Positions 50,360 through 60,503 are shown, counted from the stretch's first letter. The stretch: DNA of 64,000 bases from Microcoleus sp. FACHB-61 (GCA_014695295.1 JACJNY010000066.1:1-64000); one strand, 5' to 3'. The notes: generated by a model from the letters alone, not told the origin. A program made the numbers and translations.

Positions 50360-50983
50360 TTAATCGGATTTAGACACAGTTTCTACAACAAAACTTCGCA
50401 TTAGATTTATAACTTCGGGCAGAATCTCGTGTCCCATGTTAAATTCTCGATACTGCACGGCAGCTCCCCAAGCAGTCAAACTGTCGCGCGATCGCACAGC
50501 AGCACTAAGGGGGACTATAGTATCTTGAGTACCGTGCACGATTAAAACAGGTGGCAAAGCACTTCCGGCCACTGGCGAAATCGGATGTAAATAACCGCTC
50601 AGACAAATTAAACCGGCTACGGGCAAAGTCAATCCCACATCTAGAGTCATCGCTCCGCCTTGAGAAAAGCCGCCTAAAATCGTGCGAGACAAAGGCACAC
50701 CCGTGCTGCTTTCCAATGACAGCAAAAATTCCCTCAGCAATTGCCGGCTTTCTACCAATCCCTGAGCGTCTTTGGTTTGAAGGTTATACCACGCTTTGCC
50801 GCTGGTTAAGTGGGGATGGGAAAAGGGGGCCTCGGGAAACAAAAACTGATAATCCGGCAAATTGAAAACGGGTGCTAAGGAAGTCAAATCCCGAGCATTA
50901 GCACCCCATCCGTGCAAAGCGACAATCAAAGCGACAGGTTTGCGAGCGGTTGTTGGCGGAATGCTAACAAATTGTAAAGACAT
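50360..50983 (-). CDS. Phospholipase/carboxylesterase-type alpha/beta hydrolase
   Basis: 207 residues, full length for the family. VALIVALHGWGANARDLTSL is the oxyanion region. The Ser nucleophile sits in GGFSQGGAMTLDVG, the acid in VLIVHGTQDTIVP and the histidine in NMGHEILPE. Such proteins (YpfH/Abhydrolase_2 type) cleave short acyl esters or lysophospholipids in the cytosol. No signal peptide. The DUF2555 gene follows 45 bases downstream. Confidence 0.93.
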   Translation of the reverse strand: MSLQFVSIPPTTARKPVALIVALHGWGANARDLTSLAPVFNLPDYQFLFPEAPFSHPHLTSGKAWYNLQTKDAQGLVESRQLLREFLLSLESSTGVPLSRTILGGFSQGGAMTLDVGLTLPVAGLICLSGYLHPISPVAGSALPPVLIVHGTQDTIVPLSAAVRSRDSLTAWGAAVQYREFNMGHEILPEVINLMRSFVVETVSKSD

Positions 50984-51330
50984 CGTAATTAGTAATTGGT
51001 AATCTGGTCTTGCTACAATTATAAATTCTCGCGGCGAGTAAAACCCAAAATATTTGTTTTGGGCGATATTTGACTCGAAGTTAGCACGCGCTTGCCAATA
51101 ACTCTAACTGTTTACTGTTACCAGTCAACAGTTAGCTGTTAACAGTAGGGTTCGCAATCCGCACCTTCCCCAAGTAGGATGCGGATTGCGCACCTTACCT
51201 AAATAGTAATCCGCACTTTTCCTAAACTCATTAAAAAAATAGAGAACGGTGGCACTCTTGCGTTCCTATTAGAGAGGGAGATGCGAGGGGAAGCGAGACT
51301 CAGCTAGAAGCGAGATTTCTCCCGTTAATT
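50984..51330. other. Intergenic region between two minus-strand genes
   Basis: Contains CTGTTTACTGTTA, CAGTCAACAGTTAGCTGTTAACAG heptamer-like sequence (~51103-51147), then two related copies of a short unit with GCGGATTGCG/CGCAATCCGC (~51151-51190) that form a long stem. No ORF is evident. Confidence 0.5.
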
Positions 51331-53415
51331 CTAACTGACACCTACCGCAGGTGAAACCTTAGAAACAGATTGCTCGGACTGTTGCCGCACCGGCACCTCA
51401 ATCCAGAATTCAGCTCCCTCTCCAGGAGCCGATACGCACCTGAGCGAACCGTGATGTTTGTCCACTATTTGATAGCATATCGACAATCCCAAGCCAGGAC
51501 CTTTGCCTACAGGCTTGGTAGTAAAAAACGGCTCAAACAAACGTTTTTTTACATTCTCCGTCATGCCCGTTCCATTGTCAGCAATGCGCACGCATACACA
51601 ATTAGAGTTTAAAAGTTCAGTGCGAATCCGAATAGTAGGTAAGAAGCCCGAATTTGAGGGACTTTTTTCGCTCAGTTTTTTTTTATTTTGTGCGTCATAT
51701 AAAACATCAATAGCATTGAGCAAAACATTCATAAATACCTGATTTAATTGTCCCGCTAAGCACTCCACTAAGGGCAAATTTCCGTATTCTTTGATGAGTT
51801 GAATGCCCGGAAAATCAGCTTTGGGTTTCAGCCGATTATCCAAAATCATCAAGGTGCTGTCTATGCCTTGGTGAATGTCAACCGACTTAATTTCAGCTTC
51901 ATCCAAGCGCGAAAAATTCCGCAGAGAAAGCACTATCTGGCGGATGCGTTCAGCTCCCAAATTCATAGATAGTAGGATTTTAGGCAAGTCTTCAGTGATA
52001 AACTCCAATTCGATCTCTTGTAGTTTCGCTTGCACTTCTGGCGTTGGGTTCGGATATTGCTGCTGGTATATTTCCACAAGTTCCAGCAAGTTTTGAGTAT
52101 ATTCGCCTGTATGGATCAGGTTGCCAGAGATGAAGTTGACAGGATTGTTAATTTCGTGGGCAACTCCAGCCACCAACTGCCCCAAGCTGGACATTTTTTC
52201 AGTTTGGATTAGTTGAAATTGAGTTTCCTGCAAATTTTTTAGTGCTGTTTCTAGTTCAGCGGTGCGCTCTTTTAGTTGAATTGTACGATCGTACACTTGC
52301 TGTTCTACTTTGGCAGTACGTTCTAGAGACATCAACAGGTAAACCGTCAAGCTGCCAGTCATCAATAGCCCGATCGCACAAATTGCCAGCGAACCCTGAT
52401 GCGCCCTCAGACCGTTGTACCCCTTCCCCGGCAAAACTAGCAGCATCCACTGGCGGTCTGCTACGTTAAATAAGCGAGTGCAAGCACTAGGATTTTGACA
52501 GATTTTCCCTCGGAGATTAGTTAACTCGGGCTTTTCCTGTTTTGGGTTATCTATCAACTGCTTAGCTTGTGAGTCGTAGCGCACCAGAAAGCGTTCTTTC
52601 CCTGTAGCGGAGTTGTCGTAGAGGTAAAAATTAATGTTGTCTAAATTCAGCGATTCTAAAGAGAAATTGACCATATGGGTGATCTGAAACACACCCGCAA
52701 TAACTCCCCTGAGGTTTTCGCGACCGTTGACCGAGTTATCTAGAGAAGTTGTGCGGCGGGATACTGGGAGAAATACTTGCAATCCCGGTTGATTGTTGCT
52801 GACTAATCTAATCCGCGCGGAAGCAGCTATTTTCCCGGTATTCACCGACTTCTCTAAAGCTGCTTTGCGATCGGGGCTGGAGGCCACATCAAAACCGATC
52901 ACTTTGTTATCTTCTTCTAGTGCTTCTCTGTAGGCAATTGGAAAATATTCCGATCGCACTTTTGCTTTGACCTGCTTTTTGTCACGAGTTCGCTCGTAAA
53001 TTTGAAAGGCCGGAAAACCCTCGGCTCGAATTGCGGCTTCGTAAGCTGCTTTTTGCGCAGCAGGCACGCGCCGAATCCAGTTAACAGAATGGATGGCAGA
53101 ATTTCGGGAAAGTGTAGGGTGAACGAATTGCTTAAAATCTTGTCTGCTAACTTCAGTAGATGCGCTGTAGAATGCTTGAAGTGAGTAAAGAAATTCTAAA
53201 TTGTGATTGATGCTTTGGTGCAATGTTACATTCAGGCGATCGGCTTGCTGATGAAATTGAACTTGCAGCCGTTGGTTTTCCGAATGCCACAGAAGGACGG
53301 AGGCTGCCAATGACAAGCTCGTACCGATGCAAAGAGTCAGCGCTGCTGGAATGTAGCCACGGTGCGACAGTAAACTTTCTGTCAGCGAATTAAACCAATT
53401 GCTCCCAACATTCAT
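51331..53415 (-). CDS. CHASE-domain membrane sensor histidine kinase
   Basis: Start at the ATG at 53415 with AAGG eleven bases upstream; the frame extends ten codons further to a TTG. About 694 residues. TM1 ~27-45, periplasmic CHASE domain ~80-270 (HPTLSRNSAIHSVNWIRRVP, FPIAYREALEEDNKVIGFDV), TM2 ~330-350, a coiled coil (DRTIQLKERTAELETALKNL), HisKA-type dimerisation helix with His420 in GVAHEINNPVNFI, and HATPase with NVLLNAIDVL, IADNGTGM and GPGLGLSIC. There is no receiver domain, and no response regulator is adjacent. CHASE sensors bind small extracellular ligands such as cytokinins or short peptides; the ligand here is unknown. Confidence 0.93.
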   Translation of the reverse strand: MNVGSNWFNSLTESLLSHRGYIPAALTLCIGTSLSLAASVLLWHSENQRLQVQFHQQADRLNVTLHQSINHNLEFLYSLQAFYSASTEVSRQDFKQFVHPTLSRNSAIHSVNWIRRVPAAQKAAYEAAIRAEGFPAFQIYERTRDKKQVKAKVRSEYFPIAYREALEEDNKVIGFDVASSPDRKAALEKSVNTGKIAASARIRLVSNNQPGLQVFLPVSRRTTSLDNSVNGRENLRGVIAGVFQITHMVNFSLESLNLDNINFYLYDNSATGKERFLVRYDSQAKQLIDNPKQEKPELTNLRGKICQNPSACTRLFNVADRQWMLLVLPGKGYNGLRAHQGSLAICAIGLLMTGSLTVYLLMSLERTAKVEQQVYDRTIQLKERTAELETALKNLQETQFQLIQTEKMSSLGQLVAGVAHEINNPVNFISGNLIHTGEYTQNLLELVEIYQQQYPNPTPEVQAKLQEIELEFITEDLPKILLSMNLGAERIRQIVLSLRNFSRLDEAEIKSVDIHQGIDSTLMILDNRLKPKADFPGIQLIKEYGNLPLVECLAGQLNQVFMNVLLNAIDVLYDAQNKKKLSEKSPSNSGFLPTIRIRTELLNSNCVCVRIADNGTGMTENVKKRLFEPFFTTKPVGKGPGLGLSICYQIVDKHHGSLRCVSAPGEGAEFWIEVPVRQQSEQSVSKVSPAVGVS

Positions 53416-53793
53416 ATTTCCACACCTTCTGCCACCGGAGTACAATTAGTTTAAAGACTTGTGAAGTTCCTTGATAACACGAAGGACAGCCCAGAAACTA
53501 AATTGTTTAAAAACTTACGATCGCAGCAATAGGACTTAGGGTAAGAAACCCAATTTCTACGAAAATCTTGGTGTGGTAACGACAAATGTGGGGAGAAACC
53601 GGGTTTCTTAGGAATAGTGCATCCAGGACTGAGGGATTGCCACCAATTGTAACTAAGTGTAACGAAACGAGTTAAAATCTGGGCGCTCCCCAAGTTACTT
53701 CCCCGGAAGCTCCCGAGAACGAGAAAAAGCGTTGATCTGGTGGGGCGGGTACTCAATACCCGCCCTACAAAGGCAACTTAAATGTGGAACAGC
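53416..53793. other. Intergenic region between CHASE kinase and cyanophycin-synthetase-like gene
   Basis: Holds the promoter of the kinase (minus strand) and 3' sequence of the cphA2-like gene. It contains AAGAAACCCAATTTCTACG and GAAACCGGGTTTCTTAGG, members of the AAACCCGGTTTCT short-repeat family, near 53545 and 53590. No ORF. Confidence 0.5.
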
Positions 53794-55704
53794 TTACAAA
53801 ACAGTCCCTATTTCCTTCAAATAAACCCGTGTGAACGGTTCGTCATCTCCCAGAGTATACTGTTCGATCAACCCTTGGCGGCGAATAGAAATACTATTTC
53901 CTTCCCTGAGCACAACAGTATCGTGATCGGTGCTTTCTCTGACCAACATCATCTCAGTTTCTCCGGGATTGTCCAGGACCACCATATTGCTCCCCCCATA
54001 AAACATTCCCTCAGCTTCCAAAATATTTTCGGGATATTCAGCAATTAACAAATCGAGCTTGGGATTCCGCAGCAAACTTTGCACGTTAAGATTGTAATTT
54101 TTATGCAAAACTTTTTCAGAACGGTTGACAAAAAGTCCCCCGCGACAAACAGCACCGATCGTCCAATCGGGATGCTGCAAAAGAATGTGGTCGATTGTTT
54201 CTTGCAGTTCGTGTACCGAAATTTGGTTGAAAGTAATAATCGGAACTCGGGCGGATTTTCCCGAGTCAAAGAAAGTTTCGATAATATGCGACGGCACATC
54301 AACCCCTTCTCCGACAGCCGGGTTGAGGTGCATAAAAATTCCCGGCGCTGCATTGATTTCTAGAATCCCAAAATTGCCGGTTTTCCAAGATTTGGCAAGG
54401 CTTTCTGTTATCACATCAACCCCCAAACAAGTTAACCGAAAATGTAGGGCGATATCTTGAGCCAAAACAATGTTATCCGGGTGAATATTGCGGGTAGCAT
54501 CGATGCTGACGCCGCCTGCGGAAAGATTGGCGACTTTGCGGAGATACACAATGCGATCGCGCTCTAGGACACTCTCCAATGACAGCCCTTGTTCTGCCAG
54601 ATACATTTCCATCGCTTCGTCGGACTGAATTTTGCTCAGGGCCGAAGTTGGCGTATCCAAACGTTGGGATTTGCGGTTTTCACGGCGGATCAATTCGCGA
54701 ATTGTTGAGTCCCCATCACCTGTTACCCAAGCGGGTCGGCGTTCAGTTGCCGAAACAAATTTGCCGTCAACGCACAACAGCCTAAAATCCGAGCCTTTGA
54801 TGCTGTTTTCCACAATTACTCGCACCGATTCTGTTTCGGGAATTGCCTTAACAGCTCTTTTAAAAGCTGCCTGCAAGTCCTCAGGATCTCGGATATCTGC
54901 TGTGACGCCAATTCCTTTATGACCGACTACTGGTTTGACAGCAACTGGATAGCCAATGTCTCTAGCAACTGCCAGAGCTCCGCTTTCTGTGGAGACGATA
55001 TCGCCCTTGGGGACAGGAAATCCTAATGTAGCGAGAAAAGCTTTACAATCGTCTTTGCGCGTGGTAAAATCTGAGTCTAAATGGCTGTCAGAATCAAAAG
55101 TAGTTGCAGAGCCACGAACAAGTTTTTTGCCGTACCCGTATTGCATCAACCCTTCATCCCACAAATAAAATACGGGAATGCCTTTTTGGGATGCCGATCG
55201 CATTAACGAATAAACTGTCGGGCCTCCGTAAACTGACTGCCGGAATATATTTTGCAGCGCGTCTATTTGTGCTTCCAAGGGAAAATCTTGATTTTGATTG
55301 ATGGCTTCAAACCAATCCCAAACAGCGTAAATTACGGCTCTGGCGCTGCGGGCGTGAAGTGCTTCTATGCTAATTCTGCTAAACTGAGAAAATGGCTTAA
55401 CGTTCCAGTGTTGGAAGTGCAAACCCATGTCGAGTTTTGCTACTTCTGAGGCGGTACGGCCGAACAGTTGGGCGTGGTTCGAGAAAGTTTCCTGCAGGAT
55501 TTGCGGGTAGCGCTCGCCAATAATTTCATGGTAATGTGCGATCGGCAAAGGTTCGCTCGCGCCCGTCAGTGCCAAATCAAAAACTAAAGCCGCTGTTCCT
55601 AAATAAGGGTTTGGCCCCATATAGTGTTTGAAGTTGAAAACATCAAAAACATCGGTTTTTCGAGCATTGACGCGGGCTGTTTCGGTGCTTTTTTCTTGCA
55701 GCAT
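53794..55704 (-). CDS. cphA2: Cyanophycin synthetase-like protein, CphA2 type
   Basis: 636 residues. The start has a strong AGGAGG just before the ATG. A CphA-like N-terminal domain (1-215) is followed by an ATP-grasp domain (~215-490) with GYPVAVKPVVGHKGIGV, RVIVENSIKGSDFRLLCVDG, LRKVANLSAGGVSID and FGILEINAAPGIFMHL. The C-terminal Mur-ligase-like region is truncated (~490-636), lacks the P-loop and keeps only fragments such as LDLLIAEYPENILEAEGM. CphA1 is ~870-900 residues with a working Mur ligase. CphA2 lacks that domain's catalytic site and is known to polymerise beta-aspartyl-arginine dipeptides rather than free amino acids. It is divergent from the small gene and cphB. Confidence 0.82.
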   Translation of the reverse strand: MLQEKSTETARVNARKTDVFDVFNFKHYMGPNPYLGTAALVFDLALTGASEPLPIAHYHEIIGERYPQILQETFSNHAQLFGRTASEVAKLDMGLHFQHWNVKPFSQFSRISIEALHARSARAVIYAVWDWFEAINQNQDFPLEAQIDALQNIFRQSVYGGPTVYSLMRSASQKGIPVFYLWDEGLMQYGYGKKLVRGSATTFDSDSHLDSDFTTRKDDCKAFLATLGFPVPKGDIVSTESGALAVARDIGYPVAVKPVVGHKGIGVTADIRDPEDLQAAFKRAVKAIPETESVRVIVENSIKGSDFRLLCVDGKFVSATERRPAWVTGDGDSTIRELIRRENRKSQRLDTPTSALSKIQSDEAMEMYLAEQGLSLESVLERDRIVYLRKVANLSAGGVSIDATRNIHPDNIVLAQDIALHFRLTCLGVDVITESLAKSWKTGNFGILEINAAPGIFMHLNPAVGEGVDVPSHIIETFFDSGKSARVPIITFNQISVHELQETIDHILLQHPDWTIGAVCRGGLFVNRSEKVLHKNYNLNVQSLLRNPKLDLLIAEYPENILEAEGMFYGGSNMVVLDNPGETEMMLVRESTDHDTVVLREGNSISIRRQGLIEQYTLGDDEPFTRVYLKEIGTVL

Positions 55705-55839
55705 TTTCTAACCTCCTTTTCGTTAATTTTTCACATTAACTCTCTGCCAGGTGCACTAGATACTACCTGCAGGCATAGATATTGCAGTATCAGTTGATAC
55801 AAACACTCCGAGCAATTCTGCCTTCAGCATAGCGGGAGT

Positions 55840-56115
55840 GGGGGGTGGTGGAGCGGCCCAGTGGCCGAGTGGCCCAGTGGCCGAGTGGGATAGTGGGGAG
55901 ATGGGGAGAGGGGGAGAGGGGGAAAATATTTCTTCTTCCTTCAACATCTAACTAAGCACTGATGGCTAAGCACTGATGGCTAAGCACTTATGACTAATGA
56001 CTACTTCCTTGCCCCCTCCAGAAACAAACCTATAACTTTTGATAAGCACTTATAACTAAGCAGTTATAACTAATCACTACTTCCTTGCCCCCTCCAGAAA
56101 CAAACCTATAACTTT
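55840..56115. repeat. Low-complexity and direct repeats upstream of the cphA2-like gene
   Basis: A GTGGCCGAGTGGCCCA-type tandem block (55857-55890) runs into a purine tract (GGGGAGAGGG). After CTAAGCACTGATGG repeats (~55950-55985), a ~39-base unit starting CTACTTCCTTGCCCCCTCCA and ending ATAACTTT occurs exactly twice at 56001-56039 and 56077-56115. Together with the unremarkable remainder this fills the 478-base gap 55705-56182. Confidence 0.8.
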
Positions 56116-56182
56116 GGAGAGGTGTACTGCCCACTTATAATTGTTTATGACTGTGGAGAAGAATTTAAGAGGCAGCAAATTT

Positions 56183-56380
56183 ATGAGTATTTCACAAACT
56201 GCTCTCAGGGATCAAGTTCACGAATTAGCTGAGAAAGCATTTCACCGGAAGCTAATTTCTGGCTACGGCGACGGTCAAAACAGCAACGAATATCAGATTG
56301 TCTGGAACGGCAAACCCAGACACCTTCCTTTAGAACGGGCGCGTACAGTATTGAGCAATTTGATCGAGCGATCGCACTAA
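56183..56380 (+). CDS. Small cyanobacterial protein, unknown function
   Basis: 65 residues from the ATG at 56183 (AGAGG eleven bases upstream); earlier in-frame starts exist at 56147 (ATG) and 56141 (TTG). Sequence SQTALRDQVHELAEKAFHRK then YQIVWNGKPRHLPLERARTV suggests a short helix followed by a beta-strand and a helix. No family is recognised. It lies between the divergent cphA2-like gene and cphB, in the direction of cphB, 564 bases before it, so a role in cyanophycin metabolism is conceivable but unsupported. Confidence 0.6.
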   Translation: MSISQTALRDQVHELAEKAFHRKLISGYGDGQNSNEYQIVWNGKPRHLPLERARTVLSNLIERSH

Positions 56381-56413
56381 CGGGCGAGCGATCGCACTAA
56401 CGGTCGATCGTAC
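56362..56413. repeat. Tandem HIP1-containing repeat at the end of the small gene
   Basis: Three successive copies of a ~20-base unit, GAGCGATCGCACTAACGG, GAGCGATCGCACTAACGG, then GTCGATCGTACTAATT, begin inside the coding end and run past the stop at 56380. The rest of the gap to cphB (56414-56944) has an AAACCGGAGTTTCTGAG palindrome (~56668-56686), a CACCGCGCGCGCGTGGG stretch and no ORF. Confidence 0.75.
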
Positions 56414-56944
56414 TAATTTAGGACTTACGCTCATCAATCCGATGTCTACGAGCAATAAGAGGAGGATTAGCGAATAATCGAATCAGAAACCGGATCGATC
56501 ACCGCGCGCGCGTGGGCCCTGTAATTTAAGCTCATTTGTTGACCCCTCCTATATCCTTGTAGGGGGGGTAAGCTTTTTTGGTCGATCGTCGAGGATGGGC
56601 TAAAGAGATAGTCCTAGACGCAGACACCGGGTTTTTTTTACCAGTCGCGGATGCAAAAGCTCTCTCAGAAACCGGAGTTTCTGAGTTAAGTTTTTCCGTT
56701 CAAACAACGCATAATTTTCGTTCCTATTCCCGGTTTCTTTAGTCTAGTGCCTCCTGAATTGTCTACCAAACCATCGTTACAGCCCGTAGCCAGAGTAATA
56801 AACAACCATAAAGCTTGAGCTGGGTGCGTCCTGGAGTGGTAGAAGCATGAGATTTTTTTGGTATCTATATATACCTTTGGGCCGTTTTCGGAAAAAGGAA
56901 GTTTGTGTTTTAGTTAAATTAAATAAATTAAAAGTGGAGATAAT

Positions 56945-57790
56945 ATGGCCAGCAGCGAAAACCAGGGGAAGTTGCTAATTATTGGTGGTGCCGAAGACAA
57001 AGAGGGGGACTGCAAAATTCTGCGGGAATTCTTGCGGTGCGCCGGAGGCACTAAAGCCCGCCTTGTTATCATGACGGCTGCGACAAGCCTGCCGGGAGAA
57101 GTGGGAGATAATTACATCCGCGTGTTTGAGCGGCTTGGCGCTGAAGATGTGCGAGTTGTTGACACCCAGACACCCGAAGATGCCAGCAATTCAGATTATT
57201 TAGAAGCGATCGAACAAGCGACTGGCATATTCTTTACCGGGGGAGATCAAGCGCGGATTATTAGCTGCTTGAAAGACACCAAACTCGACGCAGCTATGCA
57301 CAAACGCTTCTCTGAAGGGATTATCATTGGTGGCACCAGTGCCGGCGCAGCGATGATGCCAGACATGATGATTATTGAAGGAGACTCCGAGACAAATCCC
57401 CGCGTTGATGTGGTAGCAATGGGCCCGGGAATGGGTTTCCTTCCAGGAGTTGTCATCGACCAGCATTTCGCCCAGCGAGGTCGTCTGGGACGCTTAGTTA
57501 CCGCACTCTTGCTGCAACCGGCCGTCTTGGGATTTGGTATTGACGAAAATACAGCTATTTTAGTCAGCGGTGACGAGTTGGAAGTCATTGGCGAAAGCGC
57601 TGTAACTGTCATCGACGAGTCGGAAAAACTCCACGACAATATTGAGGGACGCTTGAAGGATGAGGGTTTAGCGATTTGCGGGGCTAAGTTGCACATCCTC
57701 CCCCACGGATATCGGTTTAACTTGAAAACTCGCCAGCCGGTGTATGATAGCGCAGCAACATCAGCAGAGAGACAAAGGCAGCTCGCCTAA
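56945..57790 (+). CDS. cphB: Cyanophycinase
   Basis: 281 residues, slightly longer than typical. A serine peptidase of clan S51 that releases beta-Asp-Arg dipeptides from cyanophycin granules. It has LLIIGGAEDKEGDCKILREF (10-29), FFTGGDQARI, the nucleophile Ser132 in IGGTSAGAAM and His174 in IDQHFAQRGRLGRL, and GFGIDENTAI. The ATG is preceded by GGAGATAAT. In many cyanobacteria cphB is followed by cphA1; here it is followed by a terminator. The only synthetase-like gene in the window is the CphA2-type gene on the other side. Confidence 0.96.
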   Translation: MASSENQGKLLIIGGAEDKEGDCKILREFLRCAGGTKARLVIMTAATSLPGEVGDNYIRVFERLGAEDVRVVDTQTPEDASNSDYLEAIEQATGIFFTGGDQARIISCLKDTKLDAAMHKRFSEGIIIGGTSAGAAMMPDMMIIEGDSETNPRVDVVAMGPGMGFLPGVVIDQHFAQRGRLGRLVTALLLQPAVLGFGIDENTAILVSGDELEVIGESAVTVIDESEKLHDNIEGRLKDEGLAICGAKLHILPHGYRFNLKTRQPVYDSAATSAERQRQLA

Positions 57791-57902
57791 TTTACTTGCA
57801 ACTGGCAAACATCTCAATATTATGTAGGGTGAGCCGTGCACACCTTACCGCTTCAACGAAGTATGAGGATGAAATACCCAGTTGCTGCGTCCAAAACTAA
57901 TA

Positions 57903-57933
57903 AAAAGAAGAGGATTTTACCTCTTCTTTTTTT
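57903..57933. terminator. Intrinsic terminator after cphB
   Basis: AAAAGAAGAGG (57903-57913), loop ATTTTA, CCTCTTCTTTT (57920-57930) and three more Ts. The 11-bp stem is placed between convergent genes and can act in both directions. It ends the cphB transcript, arguing against a cphB-cphA operon here. Confidence 0.88.
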
Positions 57934-57951
57934 CTTGCGGTTTCTGGTTTT

Positions 57952-58200
57952 TTAAGCACTTTTCTGTTCGTCAAACATCGACTGCTGCCCTTCTTGAGTC
58001 GAAATTAAATTCCACCCCTGAGCTTTCAGCTTCTGAAATGTTGCCCATCCCTTAGAGCCGCCCGGTTCCCGGTAGTCGGATACAGAAAACTGCGGAAAAG
58101 CTGTGTAAGGCCGCCACGCTTGACGGGCTTCGGTGCGCAAGTGCAATATCTTTTCTCCATTGCCTCCGAGTCTGGGCAACCAACACATTTGTTTTAGCAT
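57952..58200 (-). CDS. Small cyanobacterial protein, unknown function
   Basis: 82 residues from the ATG at 58200, which has GGAG nine bases upstream; a GTG start three codons earlier is possible. It is basic and Trp/Pro-rich: MLKQMCWLPRLGGNGEKILH, RQAWRPYTAFPQFSVSDYRE, KGWATFQKLKAQGWNLISTQ. No signal, membrane segment or known domain. The aromatic pattern suggests a small beta-rich fold. Its convergence on the cphB terminator and its good ribosome site support a real gene. Confidence 0.65.
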   Translation of the reverse strand: MLKQMCWLPRLGGNGEKILHLRTEARQAWRPYTAFPQFSVSDYREPGGSKGWATFQKLKAQGWNLISTQEGQQSMFDEQKSA

Positions 58201-58919
58201 TTTTAACACTCCAGAGTTTTACAGTAAAGGTAATTCGCCAATATCCCACATTAAACTTTTAGAGCCTTAGAGCTACTGCTCGGAATATCTAATAGGTAAC
58301 AGGGACGAATGAAATTTTCACCAATTACCAATTACTGAGGTAGCAGCAGTCGTTAAAGCTGATTTTGGTTCTACCAAGTTTGCTAGTCAAAAACTAGAAA
58401 ACAAGAGCTGCCAAGACATAAGCAAAAATAATCATTGCTATTCTCGGCTCAAGCTTGACTGAAAGTCGATCGCGGCAAACTCCAGTTGAATAAAGCATTC
58501 ATTTTTCTGGTTTCCCTTGCCTATTAATTACAAGCCGATCCTCGCTCTTTCCGCCTAAAACGACATCATTCTACAGTATTAGCTCTGTTAGCTAAAAAAT
58601 GTTCCTTTAGTTACAAATATTAAACTCTTATCACGATTTATCTAGTTATCAAAAGTTAAATTACTTTTCATAAACAGCGCTTAATAGTTTTTAGTTACTT
58701 TAACTACATTTTTGATTGATTTAAATCTGGCCTCCGGGTGCCCGGGGGTACACCTTACTTAATCGGTAGGCTGCGCACGAGTAAATCCTTTGGGTGCGCC
58801 CCTGGATACCTTACAACATAAGAATTACAGGTTTAACTCTTAATAACGGTGGCGACAGATTTGCAAAATGGTAAAAATGGATACTAATTACAGTTATAAG
58901 TTCTGCAAGCAAAGTATTC
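58201..58919. other. Long non-coding stretch
   Basis: AT-rich, with scattered stops in all frames. It includes a GGTGCCCGGGGGTACAC stem near 58735-58755 and ACCTTACTTAAT/GGTGCGCCCC repeat-like phrases. I see no gene, RNA or regulatory pattern that can be named. Confidence 0.5.
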
Positions 58920-60223
58920 ATGGCCGCTGCAATTGAATTTAAACTCTTCGCTCCCAACAACAAAGCAGCTACGCTGCTCGGCTCCTTTTCCAAATGGGAA
59001 GAAATTGCCTTAGAAAAAGATGATAGAGCTTATTTCTGGACTCTAATTCAGTTAGAAGACGGTATTTATCAATACAAATTCCGAGTTCAGTCGCAAAGTC
59101 CCTGTTTTGAACCGGACGAATGGGTAGAAGTTAATGACCCCTACGCTACTGAAATTGACCGCACTACTCATACAACTACAATTCGCATCAAAGCAGGGGC
59201 GCGAATTATTGATACCTATGTTTGGCAGCACGACGACAAAAAACTCCCCGAGAATGAAGAATTAGCCGTTTACTAACTGCACGTTCGAGATTTCCTGCAC
59301 TGGATAACTCGCGAAGCGAAAAAAACCGCCGGCGACAAGCCATTTTACAACATAGGAGAACACATTCCCGAACTTCCTGAACTCGCGGCTGCAGACGGGC
59401 CGATGGACGGGTGCTGGCACGAAAGTTTTCGCATTTTTGCCATAAAAAATCTCGCGGGGAATACTTTCGATATCGAAGAAAATCTCAAGCAAGTTCTGGA
59501 TGCCAAACAACAAGGCTATCAAAAAGCAACTAATGTTATCAATTATTTAGCCAGTCACGAATGCGACCACTTGCTGGCGGAATAAAGCTTTCGGAGTCTC
59601 GACCCAGAAGCTGCTTTGAAACGCGCTAAGTTGGGAGCGGTGTTGTTAGTAACAGCAGTAGGAATACCGATGCTGTGGATGGGCGAAGAGTTTGGACAGT
59701 TTACTCGGGAAACTCCCAACCAGCCGAATAAACTGCAATGGTCTTTGTTGAAAAATCACCCAAATCATATCGATTCCGGTTGCACTCCTTATCATTGTTG
59801 ACTGTTGACTGGTGACTGGTGACTGTGAGTCAAAAAAATGAAAATTGCGCGAATTATTTGTTGGCAGCTTGATTCGACTTTACGCCCGACGATGAAGCGC
59901 GGAATTGATATCCTGAGTTGTTGGCATACTACAAACAGATGATTTTGCTGCGGGAAAAAGTTCCGGCACTTTACACGGAAAATATTGAATTTTTCCACGA
60001 AAATGCCGAAACCAAAGTGCTCGCTTATTACGGCTGGAGCGATGAGGGAACGCGAGCAGTAGTGGTCGCCAATTTTTCCGATACTTATCTATCTGGTAAC
60101 AGCATTCCTAACTTTCCGGCTGCGGGAACTTGGCACGAGTGGATGTACAACAAAATTGTAGAAGTTGGGGAAGAAGGGTTTAAGTTTGATTTGCCGGAAT
60201 GGTCAGCGCAGGTATTTGTTTGA
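58920..60223 (+). pseudogene. GH13 alpha-amylase-family pseudogene
   Basis: Starts MAAAIEFKLFAPNNKAATLL (CBM48-like N-terminus) and reads to ENEELAVY, then TAA in place of a Glu codon. The same frame continues LHVRDF but jumps directly to LHWITREAKKTAGDKPFYNI. Related full-length proteins have about 150 residues with catalytic regions I and II between these points, so an in-frame deletion has fused them. Region III (GEHIPE) and a degraded region IV (ASHECDH) remain. A second stop follows HLLAE. After LQWSLLKN the coding sequence is interrupted by ~140 bases including GTTGACT heptamers and resumes in another frame as YYKQMILLREKVPALYTENI through to AQVFV. Nucleophile region and reading frame are lost. 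Confidence 0.92.
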
Positions 60224-60503
60224 GCGCCGGAGAATTTATGTCTCCAGGCAGATGATCGGGGAAGTTGTACAACAGTAAATTGTATTTACGACTGGCGATA
60301 TCCAAACTCAACAAACCAGGTTTTTATAGCGGGGCGGATGGCGGAAACGATACTTTTTTGTAGAAAAATCCGGTTTCTGCGTCCCAGAGTGCGATCGTAA
60401 TTCCTGGTATTGAGAATAACAATTGCACGGCGACCTGCCACCAGTCAATTAACAGGTCAATTAACACATCAATTAACACAAACTTTGTGGGAGGACAAAA
60501 TCT

